From contig NC_088342.1 of assembly GCF_036884655.1 (NCBI RefSeq), forward strand, positions 18,887,501 through 18,951,500: a stretch of DNA of 64,000 bases, written 5' to 3'. Position numbers and translations under genes: made by a program. Every line of letters starts with the position of its first letter. Position 1 is the first letter of the stretch. Under the pieces are notes generated by a model that saw nothing but the letters and a program-made list of their open reading frames with translations, was not told the origin of the DNA and searched no databases. Below are positions 36,301 through 43,267 of the stretch, in pieces. Origin of the DNA: Musa acuminata AAA Group (lineage: Eukaryota > Streptophyta > Magnoliopsida > Zingiberales > Musaceae).

Positions 36301-37786
36301 AAACAGGAAATTGGAAAAAAATTCAATGGGAATAGAACAAATTAGATAAAAGGTTCTTCAATGTTCCATGTAATTACAACCATATATCGGTTTTTTTATC
36401 TATGCTTTCAACCAGCTATTTTTTTTTCTTACGGACTCAAAAGTGAAGCACTATATTGCTGTGATGACAAGGGTACTTGTTTTTCTCACAAAAATATGTG
36501 GATTTATAATTATGTCAATCTTTTCCTTTTCCCTGGCTGTACTGTCTCTAATGTGGTAGTTGTACTATGAATGAACAGGGCTGCCGTAATGGAGATTCAT
36601 GTTTCTTTTTACATGATTACACCCCATGCTTTGCAATGACTGCTGCATCTAGTCTGTGCTTACAAGAAGATGCAAGTACTCTGGCCTATTCTCTTTTAGA
36701 GTTGTTGCCCTTCAGGACCAATGATTATGTTCTTATATTGAATGATAAGGATCTCTTTTTTTCATGTAACCTGTCACAATGGTATGATCCTCACAAGATA
36801 GTTGCTACTACACATCATCCATACTCTGAGTCTGAGTTGTCTTCATATGGGATCAAGATACTATGGAATATAGCTCAACCCTGGCAATCCATATTGAAAA
36901 CAGAAGAATTTCCCATTTCTTGGGGACGAGTGAAATGTGTATTATGGTTTGCTGATATTAAGGATGATGCAACGGCAGAGCACAATCTTTTACAGAATTT
37001 CTTCCACTATCTTGCTGTCAGAATGTTGGCTGATGCCTTATATGATATGCATGTAATTATAACCATCAATAACATGAAATTTGCACAGCTACAGGTATGA
37101 TTAAGTTACCTATTGAATATTAATTATATGTTTAATGGAACAAGCTGGTGTCTTATTGCTCAGTTTTTCTGGATCTTCAATACAAAAATATTTTGAGAAA
37201 GAATGACCATACAAACAAAATATACAATAACATGACCATACAAGCTGTGTTGTTTTTTATTTTTAATTTACATTGTTATTAAATACTAGACCTGGAAGTT
37301 TTATTGACTTAATTTAGAGTGTTGCCTCTATGTTTCAATGGTTCCCTGTCTACTACATGTTTCATCTCATCACTATAACTTACAGGTTTTCAAATCCAGA
37401 CATTTTTCTTTAGAAATGCATTTTTATTGGCAATATTTTGACGTCCACCCTTGAATTCAGTAAAGCATGATATGATTTGTTCATATGAAATGTTTTCATC
37501 CTGATCATTATCTTCATTTGCGTGATTTGTGATCAAATAGTAATATAAAGGCTCATTATCAGTGTTGAATTTTCTTTTCTTTTTTTTGAAATATGCCTTT
37601 CAGGTGGAAAGATTGGCGAGGGAGTGTTTTTTCTTTCTTACCCAGTCATTTCCATTTGATGAAACAAGTTTTGGGAAGTTCTCAGGTTCCAGGGGAACTA
37701 CAAGGCCCAATCAGGTCTCTGTGCCAATCTCTTATGTTTTTCGTATGTATCCACCAGTTGGCATACAATTTGCGGACTATAATTAA
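3051..37786 (+). CDS. DExH8-like: DExH-box RNA helicase with two CCCH zinc fingers (DExH8/C3H31-like), 3' part, 10 exons
   Basis: Spliced gene, join of 3051-3362, 30413-30559, 30637-30817, 32985-33268, 33349-33462, 34304-34448, 34527-34789, 34899-35090, 36579-37094 and 37604-37786; all introns are GT-AG and all junctions keep frame, giving 778 residues and a TAA stop. Seen: the end of helicase domain 1 and start of domain 2 ([10 protein letters not shown]), motif V ([14 protein letters not shown]), motif VI (QRKGRTGR), an HA2-type helical region, then two CCCH fingers (C-x7-C-x5-C-x3-H and C-x8-C-x5-C-x3-H) and a conserved tail. In the plant family these are nuclear or RNP-associated ATP-dependent RNA helicases; the exact RNA target is not known to me. 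The Arabidopsis relative is about 1,015 residues, so about 240 N-terminal residues (motifs I, Ia, II, III) lie upstream of the window. No disabling mutation is visible, so the gene looks functional despite a 27-kb intron. Confidence 0.9.
3779..7640 (+). mobile_element. Decayed Gypsy-type LTR element, gag-protease only
   Basis: Two related long repeats, about 3779-4850 and 6763-7640, both beginning TGATCT and sharing long stretches. Examples are the segment with TTCCAAGC near 4020 and 6985, AACCAAATTGAGGAAGAGA near 4107 and 7065, and a TATAAA box before an AAGGGG run near 4300 and 7238. They are clearly diverged. Between them are a gag remnant and a protease-like remnant, both with stops and frameshifts. 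No RT or integrase was found. Boundaries are approximate; I found no target duplication. Confidence 0.65.
5240..6185 (+). pseudogene. Gypsy-type gag and protease remnant
   Basis: Frame-by-frame reading gives [14 protein letters not shown] and GHALAWW, hallmark segments of the plant retrotransposon gag family, then after several stops a degraded zinc-knuckle region and, near 6070-6150, a segment resembling the D-x-G-x-x-x-N-L-I protease active site (here DIGCQTNLI). The catalytic triplet is D-I-G instead of D-T/S-G. Many stops and shifts make it non-functional. Confidence 0.6.
9322..9453. repeat. Tandem array of a perfectly palindromic 22-bp unit
   Basis: About six head-to-tail copies of a 22-bp unit centred on GTGTACAC and flanked by CATATAT/ATATATG. 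Each unit equals its own reverse complement. The sixth copy has a mismatch at its end. TA-repeats flank the array. Confidence 0.93.
9520..9964 (+). mobile_element. 445-bp solo LTR
   Basis: Begins TGTCACGAAC and ends GTCCGTGACA, so the ends are TG...CA within a short inverted repeat. It is flanked by tgac on both sides (9516-9519 and 9965-9968), and removing it restores the MITE sequence seen intact near 1780. The size fits a solo LTR or an empty TRIM. No internal region or coding sequence is present. Confidence 0.75.
10363..10374 (+). promoter_or_regulatory. Primer binding site (initiator tRNA-Met)
   Basis: TGGTATCAGAGC lies just after the left LTR, complementary to the 3' end of plant initiator tRNA-Met, where minus-strand DNA synthesis starts. 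Confidence 0.75.
10436..11237. repeat. Two tandem copies of a 401-bp segment
   Basis: The segment starting CTAGAAGAATTGG at 10436 repeats at 10837 and runs to about 11237. About seven single-base differences were counted, so the copies are roughly 98% alike. The unit is part of the gag-region remnant. Confidence 0.92.
11252..11900 (+). pseudogene. Gypsy-type zinc-knuckle and protease remnant
   Basis: In shifting frames it reads a zinc-knuckle tail, then [11 protein letters not shown] (protease active-site region), and [16 protein letters not shown], matching the conserved end of plant retrotransposon aspartic proteases. Stops and frameshifts break it, and nothing downstream resembles RT. Confidence 0.6.
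13327..13655 (+). repeat. 5' LTR of family A copy 1
   Basis: A TATAAATA box at 13486-13493 precedes a directly repeated segment with CGATCCCCTCGAAG (two units, about 13561-13612). The LTR ends GGGTCTTATCA. It joins the internal leader at TTTGGTAACAGAAA, skipping the primer site and about 550 bp of leader that are present after 19588, which suggests a deletion at the short homology GGTA(A/T)CAG. Confidence 0.78.
14409..14560 (+). pseudogene. Gag N-terminus, leader copy 1 (truncated)
   Basis: Reads MATDN followed by a charged helical segment ([19 protein letters not shown]), the same start as in the copy at 20893. It stops at TAA (14530) and then runs into a 14-bp inverted repeat (14540-14553 and 14563-14576), where the sequence turns into inverted leader DNA. 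Confidence 0.65.
15174..15226 (+). repeat. AAG simple repeat
   Basis: A GAAAGAAAGAAAG tract followed by (AAG)n. A lysine-rich frame across it is not a gene. Confidence 0.95.
16318..16394 (+). repeat. Short direct repeats CCGCTTTGTGGG
   Basis: Four copies of a 12-15 bp CCGCTTTGTGGG(G/A)T segment within 80 bp, spaced as two pairs with ATTCTGGTATGCGC between. They lie just before the left arm of the large inverted repeat. Confidence 0.9.
16399..19260. repeat. Large near-perfect inverted repeat: arms 1.34 kb, spacer 181 bp
   Basis: Left arm 16399-17738 and right arm 17920-19260 are reverse complements; paired positions sum to about 35658 along the whole length, with a 1-bp shift. The arms hold the last 1.1 kb of the solo LTR plus 228 bp of GC-rich leader. 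The same 84-codon reading frame appears with identical translation at 16655-16909 (+) and 18749-19003 (-). The spacer contains a leader segment (CTCTTTCTTCACCATTG) that recurs right after the right arm at 19261 and again near 19709. Confidence 0.93.
19305..19630. repeat. Head-to-head LTR tails with primer sites
   Basis: At 19320-19400 the LTR end plus primer site is inverted (TGATACCAAATGATAAGACCC twice, about 50 bp apart). From about 19475 the same tail is in direct orientation (CGATCCCCTCGAAG repeats, GGGTCTTATCA, TTTGGTATCGGAG), again with the end plus primer site repeated near 19600-19645. This marks a junction between opposed copies of the same element. Confidence 0.75.
20893..21356 (+). 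pseudogene. Family A gag remnant (copy 1)
   Basis: Starts [10 protein letters not shown] and continues with the charged helix seen in copy 2, then stops at 21074. After a shift it reads [20 protein letters not shown] and DTFIEGL, typical of Ty3-gypsy gag proteins, ending at 21354-21356. The middle of gag, present in copy 2 as a [16 protein letters not shown] segment, is deleted here. Confidence 0.68.
21469..21710 (+). mobile_element. TACCG-rich MITE, short 242-bp copy
   Basis: Left end CAAGGTTTGCTGTACCGTAC; reverse-complemented right end CAATGTCTGCCGTACCGAAG. Target duplication gtttgtac (21461-21468) and gtttatac (21711-21718), 7 of 8 identical. The insertion is proven by the uninterrupted sister sequence at about 25021-25031. 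It has almost no TA-repeat core, unlike the copies at 1239 and 9165. Confidence 0.85.
21711..22290 (+). pseudogene. Family A gag C-terminus and protease remnant (copy 1)
   Basis: Reads YYDEKW and the acidic [13 protein letters not shown] segment, then an aspartic-protease entry, [14 protein letters not shown], where the usual D-T-G is D-T-S. A stop at 21998 is followed by further protease sequence to 22201. The protein then ends and the 3' LTR begins about 100 bp later, with no RT or integrase between. Confidence 0.7.
22302..22673 (+). repeat. 3' LTR of family A copy 1
   Basis: Opens TGTTAGGACCC after a purine-rich GAAGAGGGAGGAA. It has a TATAAATAG box near 22461, two CGATCCCCTCGAAG units, and a repeated end: CTTATCA (22627-22633), then a primer-site-like TTTGGTATCAGGGC, then a second GATAAGACTTTAGGGTCTTATCA ending at 22673. 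Confidence 0.8.
24254..25231 (+). pseudogene. Family A gag remnant (copy 2)
   Basis: Reads [12 protein letters not shown], then a [20 protein letters not shown] segment, WEQFKRG, and after a shift [20 protein letters not shown] and YYDEKW, ending with the acidic [13 protein letters not shown] stretch at 25231. This is a Ty3-gypsy-type gag. Several stops (about 24290, 24347, 24766) and shifts inactivate it. A frameshifted protease remnant follows (D-T-G-S-T-N-N-F readable at about 25264-25290). Confidence 0.7.
25751..26555 (+). mobile_element. GC-rich hAT-like MITE
   Basis: Left end CAGTGATTGAAAGAGGTGCT; reverse-complemented right end CGGTGATTTAAAAAGCGCTA. Perfect 8-bp target duplication ggtggaac at 25743-25750 and 26556-26563. 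The ends are full of GCGCTCGGGCG/GGCGCC motifs, and the middle has about 300 bp of CTCGCGCCTCCCGCGAG repeats. A CAGTG start and 8-bp duplication fit the hAT superfamily. It encodes no transposase and interrupts the 3' LTR of family A copy 2. Confidence 0.8.
26085..26345 (+). repeat. CTCGCGCCTCCCGCGAGCC degenerate tandem repeats
   Basis: About ten degenerate units built from GCTGCTCGCGCCTCCCGCGAG within the hAT-like MITE. Many contain the inverted pair CTCGCG/CGCGAG. Serine-arginine-alanine frames across it are not genes. Confidence 0.85.
28108..29340 (-). pseudogene. LINE (non-LTR retrotransposon) 3' remnant: zf-RVT and RNase H domains
   Basis: Minus strand, 29028 downward: [20 protein letters not shown] matches the plant LINE zf-RVT region (W-x-x-x-W-x-L-K-V-x-P-R-x-K-x-F-x-W). 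From about 28628 downward an RNase H-like domain is readable, with ILECDAFF and AGMGFIFK, continuing to about 28108 in shifting frames. Frameshifts and stops are numerous. No RT core, 3' poly(A) or target duplication was found, so this is an old fragment in the big intron. Confidence 0.7.
29547..29831 (+). other. Unrecognised 94-codon open frame
   Basis: Lies in the big intron, 0.6 kb before the motif V exon. The predicted peptide begins [10 protein letters not shown] and is not repetitive. I recognise no motif, and no splice sites connect it to the helicase frame, which is contiguous without it. It is probably a transposon remnant or chance. Confidence 0.2.
30413..30559 (+). CDS. DExH8-like gene, motif V exon
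   Basis: Exactly 49 codons between the acceptor at 30411-30412 and the donor at 30560. It encodes [20 protein letters not shown] (helicase motif V, which contacts RNA and couples ATP hydrolysis) and a conserved [11 protein letters not shown] segment. Confidence 0.93.
30637..30817 (+). CDS. DExH8-like gene, motif VI exon
   Basis: Follows a 77-bp intron. It contains QRKGRTGR, the arginine-finger motif VI of DExH helicases (30643-30666). It ends with one base of a split alanine codon that is completed by the next exon (GCC, ALLQK). Confidence 0.93.
30818..32984 (+). other. 2,167-bp intron of DExH8-like gene with plastid insertion
   Basis: GT at 30818-30819 and AG at 32983-32984. It contains the ycf2-derived fragment at 31432-31870; the rest is AT-rich with no other recognisable feature. 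Confidence 0.85.
31432..31870 (+). pseudogene. ycf2: Nuclear plastid DNA: fragment of chloroplast ycf2
   Basis: In one frame from about 31433 it reads [20 protein letters not shown] and then [33 protein letters not shown] and EHLEHFV, a well-known stretch of chloroplast Ycf2. A stop at 31740 is followed by further Ycf2-like sequence ([22 protein letters not shown]). Several substitutions compared with plastid versions and the internal stop show an old nuclear transfer. It sits inside an intron in the sense direction, so it would be spliced out. Confidence 0.88.
32985..33268 (+). CDS. DExH8-like gene, HA2 exon
   Basis: The acceptor CAG ends at 32984. The exon starts with two bases that complete the split codon and reads [11 protein letters not shown], then a helical region typical of the HA2/winged-helix part that follows the RecA domains in DEAH helicases. 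It ends at the donor 33269. Confidence 0.9.
33349..33462 (+). CDS. DExH8-like gene, 38-codon exon
   Basis: Short exon between an 80-bp and an 841-bp intron, phase 0 at both ends. It begins YVDNYF and ends FWQHVFK. Confidence 0.88.
34304..34448 (+). CDS. DExH8-like gene, exon before the zinc-finger region
   Basis: Encodes the acidic segment with [15 protein letters not shown] residues (seen as [12 protein letters not shown]). It ends with the first base of a tyrosine codon split by a 78-bp intron. Confidence 0.88.
34527..34789 (+). CDS. DExH8-like gene, linker exon
   Basis: Completes the split tyrosine codon and encodes 87 further residues (HRFRPKFL to MNLIKE). No named domain is recognised here, but the frame is open and flanked by clean splice sites. 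Confidence 0.88.
34899..35090 (+). CDS. DExH8-like gene, CCCH finger exon
   Basis: Contains the first CCCH finger at 34986-35042 (C-x7-C-x5-C-x3-H) and the first cysteine of the second finger at 35067. The second finger is completed in the next exon, so a 1,488-bp intron lies within it. Confidence 0.92.
35091..36578 (+). other. 1,488-bp intron splitting the second CCCH finger
   Basis: GT at 35091 and AG at 36577-36578. It holds a CT-rich low-complexity tract at about 35895-36060, and nothing else recognisable. Confidence 0.85.
36579..37094 (+). CDS. DExH8-like gene, long C-terminal exon
   Basis: 172 codons, phase 0 at both ends. The first 12 codons finish the second CCCH finger ([12 protein letters not shown]); together with the previous exon this gives C-x8-C-x5-C-x3-H. 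The rest ([20 protein letters not shown] onward) is a conserved C-terminal region without a motif I can name. Confidence 0.92.
37604..37786 (+). CDS. DExH8-like gene, last exon
   Basis: Starts after the CAG acceptor at 37601-37603 and ends with TAA at 37784-37786. It encodes 60 residues ending [11 protein letters not shown]. Relatives may run slightly longer, so a small C-terminal shortening cannot be excluded. Confidence 0.87.
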   Translation: MERLARECFFFLTQSFPFDETSFGKFSGSRGTTRPNQVSVPISYVFRMYPPVGIQFADYN

Positions 37787-38936
37787 GGCTTTAAAAGGAT
37801 TCTGGTATACAATTTGCCTATGCAGCAGTGCTCCAGAATCCTAGACTGTTCATAGTATAGGTGTTATGGAAGTGATCGTTTGCGGTTTCTTGACTGTTCA
37901 TAGTTTTAGACCAAGAATTTTGACAATGTGAAGTTAAGGAAGTGAAATTCACCTTTCTTTTGTTTCTTTCTTGTGCTTAAGTTCTGGTGCTTAAGTCTTG
38001 GAATGACCATGTATGTCTATCAACTTTCAAAGTATAACTTGTGTTGGTGAGGAAAGTATAGTCCTACTTACAGAAGCTCAAGATGTATGAAAAGAGAGCG
38101 ATGGCGAGGAAGGTGATGCTGAAGATGAGAACAATGACGAAGGTGATACAGAAGATGACAACCTTGTAGTATTTGTTACAGCAGACTTGACGCATTACAT
38201 GTCTGCGTAAGGGGATTGTAGTAAGCTTATCATCCCTCATTTTTATTGGATAGTTTAGTCGTTTTGGCCTTGTATAGTTGCTTGGATGTCACGAACGAAT
38301 CTGGATTTTGTCCTATGGCTCCATCCAATCTTGTGCCATCCTTTTCTATCTTCAGATATGAGAAAATTTCTCTGATATGTTGGAGTCTCAAGGCCACATG
38401 AGACTTGTCTGGCGTACCAATTTTTATGAAGGATTGCAGTTGCAGATTTGCACTTCTAGTACGTCAGAACATACCGTGAGGTTGGAGTTGGAAGGGGATG
38501 AAGAAGGAAAAAAGGAAAGAAAAAAAAAGAGAAAGATGAGGAAGAAGACTGAAAAAGAGTTTGGAGGAAGGAGTGGAGACGAGAGGAAGCACTGTAGCAA
38601 CCGGCAATGGGCGACAAACAGTAGGCATCAACCATGCAAACCGCTCCTCTTTGTGCTAGTCCATCAAAGTTTTACAAAAGAAAGTGTAGATCTTTGTGCA
38701 AAAATAGCAAAACTTTGATATGGATACTAGTATGTTGAATTTACCATGGTGATTCAGTCGTCTAACTCTAACTGCATTAAAAGTGCCTTGATATACTATT
38801 GTTATTCAATTATCTTAATGAGGATATCCCGATGCGTAACAGATTAATTTTGGATGAAGCCTTTCTCAATAGCAATCATTAAGCGTTCCTAAGCTTTAAC
38901 GCTAAAGCTTCACATTGGATGCTAGTCCTATCCAAA
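37787..38936 (+). other. 3' UTR and downstream flank of DExH8-like gene
   Basis: No recognisable gene. A GAA/GAT-rich stretch at 38090-38160 and a purine-rich tract at 38490-38560 give acidic or lysine-rich frames that look like low complexity. No clear AATAAA signal was seen close to the stop. Confidence 0.5.
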
Positions 38937-39268
38937 ATATCAGTTTGCGCTTACGTTCTGATTTTCATTATAACTGCAAATTGACTTTATATCTTTGCTT
39001 TAACTGCATCTCGCCTTATCTCAAGTTAAAGTGGTTTACGAATCAGCTTTTATACTGAAATCGCTTTTATCGTACGAACGTCGTATTTCAGTTTGCGCTT
39101 ATATTCTGATTTCCATCATAACTGCAAACTGCGTTCATATCTTTGCTGCATCTCTCCTAGTCAAAAGTTGAAGTGATTTACAAATCGGCTTTCTTACCAA
39201 AATCACTTCTATCGAACGAAAGCAGTTTTCGATTTTAATCGCAGAAGGTTTTCTGCTGCACTAATTCA

Positions 39269-39287
39269 CCCCCCCCCCCCCCCCCCC
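39269..39287 (+). repeat. C19 homopolymer at LTR end
   Basis: Run of 19 C, between CTAATTCA and TCTTAGTGCTCTTG, near the 3' end of the LTR fragment. The same site holds C9 at 46059, 18 G (minus-oriented copy) at 51044-51061 and C14 at 63513-63526. Confidence 0.95.
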
Positions 39288-39312
39288 TCTTAGTGCTCTT
39301 GAACCTAACTAT

Positions 39313-39324
39313 TGGTATCAGAGC
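39313..39324 (+). promoter_or_regulatory. Primer binding site (initiator tRNA-Met), copy C1
   Basis: TGGTATCAGAGC two bases after the LTR end (LTR ends CCTAACT here instead of CCTAACA). Confidence 0.85.
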
Positions 39325-39360
39325 AGGGTTAACTCTCTAACAGATTAAAACCCAAGAGAG

Positions 39361-40928
39361 TTGGCATACGCCGGAAACCAAGAGGTTCATTCTATTACAC
39401 GTCCACCCATGTTCAATGGGACGGACTATACCTATTGGAAGACCCGAATGAGGATCTTTCTTATTTCTATGGATTTTGAACTTTGGAATCTTGTCGAAAA
39501 CGGATTTTTGAAGTCTTCTCTTCCAATGATCGATTAGAATGAATTGGAGAAGGCTTTCGCTCTTAATGCAAAGGCTATGAATGCCTTATTTTGTGCACTT
39601 GATAAAAACGAGTTTAACCGTGTTTCGACTTGTGAAACCGCATTTGAAATTTGGCACACACTCGAAGTGACTCACGAAGGCACAAGTAGAGTGAAAGAGT
39701 CAAAAATCAATCTTCTATTACATTCTTTCGAACTTTTCCGAATGAAACCGAGTGAGACCATTGGCGACATGTTTACCCGTTTCACGGATGTCGTCAACGG
39801 TCTAAAAGGACTCGAAAAAAGTTTTTCGGATTTTGAGCTCGTAAATAAGATTCTAAGATCCCTTCCTAAGAGTTGGGATTCTAAAGTCATTGCTATTCAA
39901 GAGGCAAAAGATCTAAGCAACTTCCCTCTTGAAGAACTAATCGGGTCATTAATGACCTATGAGATGACTTGCAAAGCTCATGAAAAGCAAAAATACATCC
40001 TTCCAAATAACAGGAAGGATATGACACTTAAAATTTCAGAAGACCACTTGAGAGAAAACTCAAGTGATGAGGACTGTGACAATGACTTGGCACTTCTAAC
40101 AAGAAAATTTAAAAAATTCATTAAAAGAAACAAGTTTAAAAATAAACTTGAACCCAAAAAGGACCAAGTTATTTGCTATGAGTGCAAGAAGCCGGGACAC
40201 TACAAGAGATGATTGTCCCCAAGTTAAGAAGAGAACATCAAAGAAGAAGGCGCTCAAAGCAACATGGGATGACTCGAGCGCATCCGAAGAAGAGGAGTCC
40301 AACACCGAGCAAGTTGCTCATTACACCTTAATGGCCATCAAAGAGGAGGTAACGAATTTAATGGATGCATATTTATCATTTGATGAATTATTAAATACCT
40401 TCCATGACTTATTTGATGAATGCAAGATTATTAGTAAAAAATATAAATTGCTAAAAAAGGAGCATGATAGTCTTACTTGTAATTTTGATAAGTTAAAAAC
40501 TGAATATCATGATAGTTTAAGTTCATGCACAAAATGCCATGATCTAGAAACTCTCCAAAAGGAAAACTTGCTACTTAAGGATACCTTGAAGAAATTCGAG
40601 GTTGGTAGCAAGTCACTGAACATGATCCTTGCAAACAAGGTCACGTTCCCAAAAGAAGTGGAATTGGATTTGTGAGAAGTCCTCACCAAAATCCAACCAC
40701 CTTTATAAAAGGCCCCATCTTACAGGTTCGATACCAAAGCAAATGCAACTTTTGTTGCAAACTTGGACACAAAATGCATTATTGTCCATTTAAGAAAATT
40801 AGTCCGAATAAATTAATTTGGGTTCCTAAAGGAACCATAATAAATTCTATGCAACATGATAAACAATGTAGATCTATTTTTGAGGCACCCAAAAGCAAAT
40901 GGGTACCTAAAAATCATCCTTTCCTGTA
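39361..40928 (+). pseudogene. Copia gag, copy C1 (inactive)
   Basis: Aligns throughout with the intact gag at 56061-57644. The start codon is TTG instead of ATG (39361). There is a stop TAG in place of tryptophan at 39535, a 1-bp gain near 40205 in the zinc knuckle, and a 1-bp loss near 40640. It keeps the Copia gag core (a KINLLLHSFELFRM-type segment) and a C-x2-C-x4-H-x4-C knuckle, CNFCCKLGHKMHYC. It ends at a TAA, at the same place where the other two copies stop. Confidence 0.88.
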
Positions 40929-41431
40929 AAAACATAAAAAAATTATAAGCTGGAGTAAGAAATAATATTCTGCTCCTTGGATTCTCGATATTCATGACCC
41001 AAGATCCAAAAAGAACTCGCAATACTCTCTAGCCTAAATAAGAGATGAAGATTAAAATCACAAATGCGATTTAGATACAATCCTATTTGATTTTTCAGAA
41101 TTAGAAACGCATGATTCTCAATTCACATATCCTCTGGATTTTCGAACCCATCAATTTCATCCGTTCATAACTTTCGAATCCAACTCTATATCATGAACTG
41201 ACTAAGTCTGTCATGAACTTGCAAGGCTTACCAACTTGAACAAACTGTCACAAACATGTGTACGACATTGAGAGTATGCACGTTAAAAGATCCATCTTGA
41301 TTGTGCAAAAGTTCTTGTCTTAAAATGAAAACTCTTACGTAATTATGTAAGTAAAGTTGATTGCTCTGAATGAAAATTCTTCTCAAGACAAAAACTCTCA
41401 AATCAGATTACACTGCGATCAGAACAAGTGC

Positions 41432-41535
41432 TCACCGCCTGCAGGCGGTGGCACCGCCCCAGCTGGAGGTAGCACCTCCGGCTGTCACGTGTTGCAAGCG
41501 GTTGCACCGCCCCAACCAGAGGTGCAACCGCCCGC
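41432..41535 (+). repeat. GGCGGTGGCACCGCC-type repeats in the accessory leader, copy C1
   Basis: Several CCGCCTGCAGGCGGTGGCACCGCC-like units, each an imperfect inverted repeat. The same motif family fills part of the LTRs of all three Copia elements. Confidence 0.85.
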
Positions 41536-41716
41536 AACTCTGCCCTTTTTAACCCAAGCTAGGGCCGGCGGTGAAACTGACCCCAACTCACTCCCTTCCC
41601 CTCTTTACTCTTCCAAGGCTCCTCCATCCCCATTTCTTCCCTCATAGCATCCCGAATACCCCTTATTTCGGAGCAAAACATCAACAATCCTTCCCTCTCT
41701 TGAAGATCTCACTAAG

Positions 41717-41780
41717 GTATTCTCTAAGAAGCCCTTAAATTCTGTTTTTTTTTATTGCTCATCACTATTCTTCTAAACAG
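41717..41780 (+). other. Putative 5'-UTR intron of the accessory ORF, copy C1
   Basis: CTAAG|GTATTC at 41717 and a pyrimidine-rich tract ending CTAAACAG at 41780, nine bases before the ATG. The same GT...AG arrangement, with diverged middle, occurs in copy C3 (minus strand, about 55180-55255). At 64 bp it is very short for a plant intron, so this is tentative. Confidence 0.4.
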
Positions 41781-41788
41781 CAGTAGTT

Positions 41789-42898
41789 ATGGGATCTAGA
41801 AGATCCTCAAGGGACAAAGGAAAGAGGAGATTAGTAGAAGATTTTGATCTCACCCTTTTCGATTCAAAATACCATGCTGAAAAGTTTTCCTCGTTCGAAC
41901 TTAGGAGTGTCAATAAGGGAAAATATGTAGATTTAAATGAACTAAGAGACTTAGAGACAATCCAATGGTTTGCAAACTTAGATCTACTCCCTATTTTGCA
42001 AATTAATGAACCCATCTATCCAAGACTTGTTAGATTATTTTACAACAACATACAAATAGATGAAGAAGAAAGAATATCTACCTATCTTTTAGGACAACAC
42101 ATCTCAATTACGGATAAATTCATTTGCGATATGATAGGTATTCCCATAAAAAGTAGAGGACTTTACTTTAGAGGATCATGGGATGATGAAACTGTTGGAA
42201 CAACACATGTTGAAGCCTTAGGAACAATTTTTGCCAATCCCAACTTAGCATTTGTTCCTAAAAGTTATGAACATCTACTGCCTCTAAACACTAAGGTACT
42301 TCATCATATCCTAACTAGCATCATTCTCCCTAAACAATACCATCATGATGAAGTAAGCTAATTAGAATTAGGAACTATGTATTTGATCATGAAAGGACAT
42401 GACATCTGTCTTGGTTATCTTATCCAACAAAACATGTTAGAACTATCTAAGAAAGACATGAGGCTCCCATATGGTGGTATAATCACTAGAATAATGAAAG
42501 CCTACGATATTCTAATACCACCGGAAGAAGAAGTAATAAAAGTAGATAGATTTAGCATAATAAATAAAAATCTACTTCACCAATTAAGATGTTTTTATAG
42601 AAACGGTAACTGGGTTAGAATGCCAAGAAGAACCGATCCCTCTCAACCTGAACCTGAACCGGAAACACCAGTCTTTAGGGGTACCCAATCTCCTCCGATC
42701 TGTCCCTTTGAGGAAACACATCCATTTGAGCAAACTCATACATCATTTGTCGAAGATATTGAGATTCGGATGGACCGATTCGAACAAAGACAAGAACGGC
42801 TTGAACATCGACAAGATCAAATCCTATCTGAGCTGCAGCAAATTCATCGACAATTTGACTCTTTGTTTAGGCACTTTAATTTTCCACCTCATGAATGA
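41789..42898 (+). pseudogene. Accessory ORF in non-autonomous Copia, copy C1 (one internal stop)
   Basis: One frame of 370 codons with a single TAA at 42359. The N-terminus is basic (MGSRRSSRDKGKRR). The middle has EPIYPRLVRLFYNNIQ, YLLGQHISI and FICDMIGIPIKSRGLYF, whose order resembles the plant 'putative transposon protein' region often found next to LTR elements. A proline-rich part follows (PSQPEPEPETPVF), and the C-terminus is a coiled-coil-like QRQERLEHRQDQILSELQQI. It occupies the place of pol. No enzyme motif, signal peptide or membrane segment is visible, so an envelope role is not supported. It might be a captured host or transposon gene. Confidence 0.75.
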
Positions 42899-43164
42899 GC
42901 TTGTATGAATATAATCATCTGTTGTTATTGTAAACTCCTTATGTTACTCACCATGATGGGCTTTGCCTTGATCCTTGATATGGTTACCTGATATATTTTT
43001 TTTGAGCATATGTAGAGTTGTAAACATCTCTTGTTGTTTATCTCGGATGTTACATTGAAACTAAATGTTTTGAAAACCTTGTGCCTTGATTCCCATGATA
43101 AATATAATTTGAGAAAGTGATATACCAATGCAGTTGATAAGTCATGACATTGCCATGATATTAA

Positions 43165-43266
43165 CACTAAACATCAACTAGCTGACATTTTTAAAAAACC
43201 TCTAAGTGAAGAACAATTTGATTTCATAAGAAGAGAATTAGGAATGTTGATGTGTCCGAATAGATA
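43165..43266 (+). pseudogene. Copia pol 3' tail (end of RNase H), copy C1
   Basis: Reads KHQLADIFKKPLSEEQFDFI and ends at TAA (43264-43266). This is the invariant C-terminus of Copia RNase H (normally DIFTKPL). It shows where the deletion of pol ended. Confidence 0.82.
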
Positions 43267-43267
43267 A

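Noticed and set aside
37593..37844. Alternative 83-codon frame over the last exon
   Set aside because: Out of frame with the upstream exon; the 37604-37786 frame continues the family similarity and has proper splicing phase.
38377..38718. 113-codon frame downstream of the helicase gene
   Set aside because: Purine-rich low-complexity sequence, no recognisable motif or neighbouring exon.
41789..42898. Accessory ORF as an envelope-like gene
   Set aside because: No signal peptide, no membrane helix and no glycoprotein-type cysteine pattern; it is basic with a coiled coil. It also replaces pol and does not follow it.
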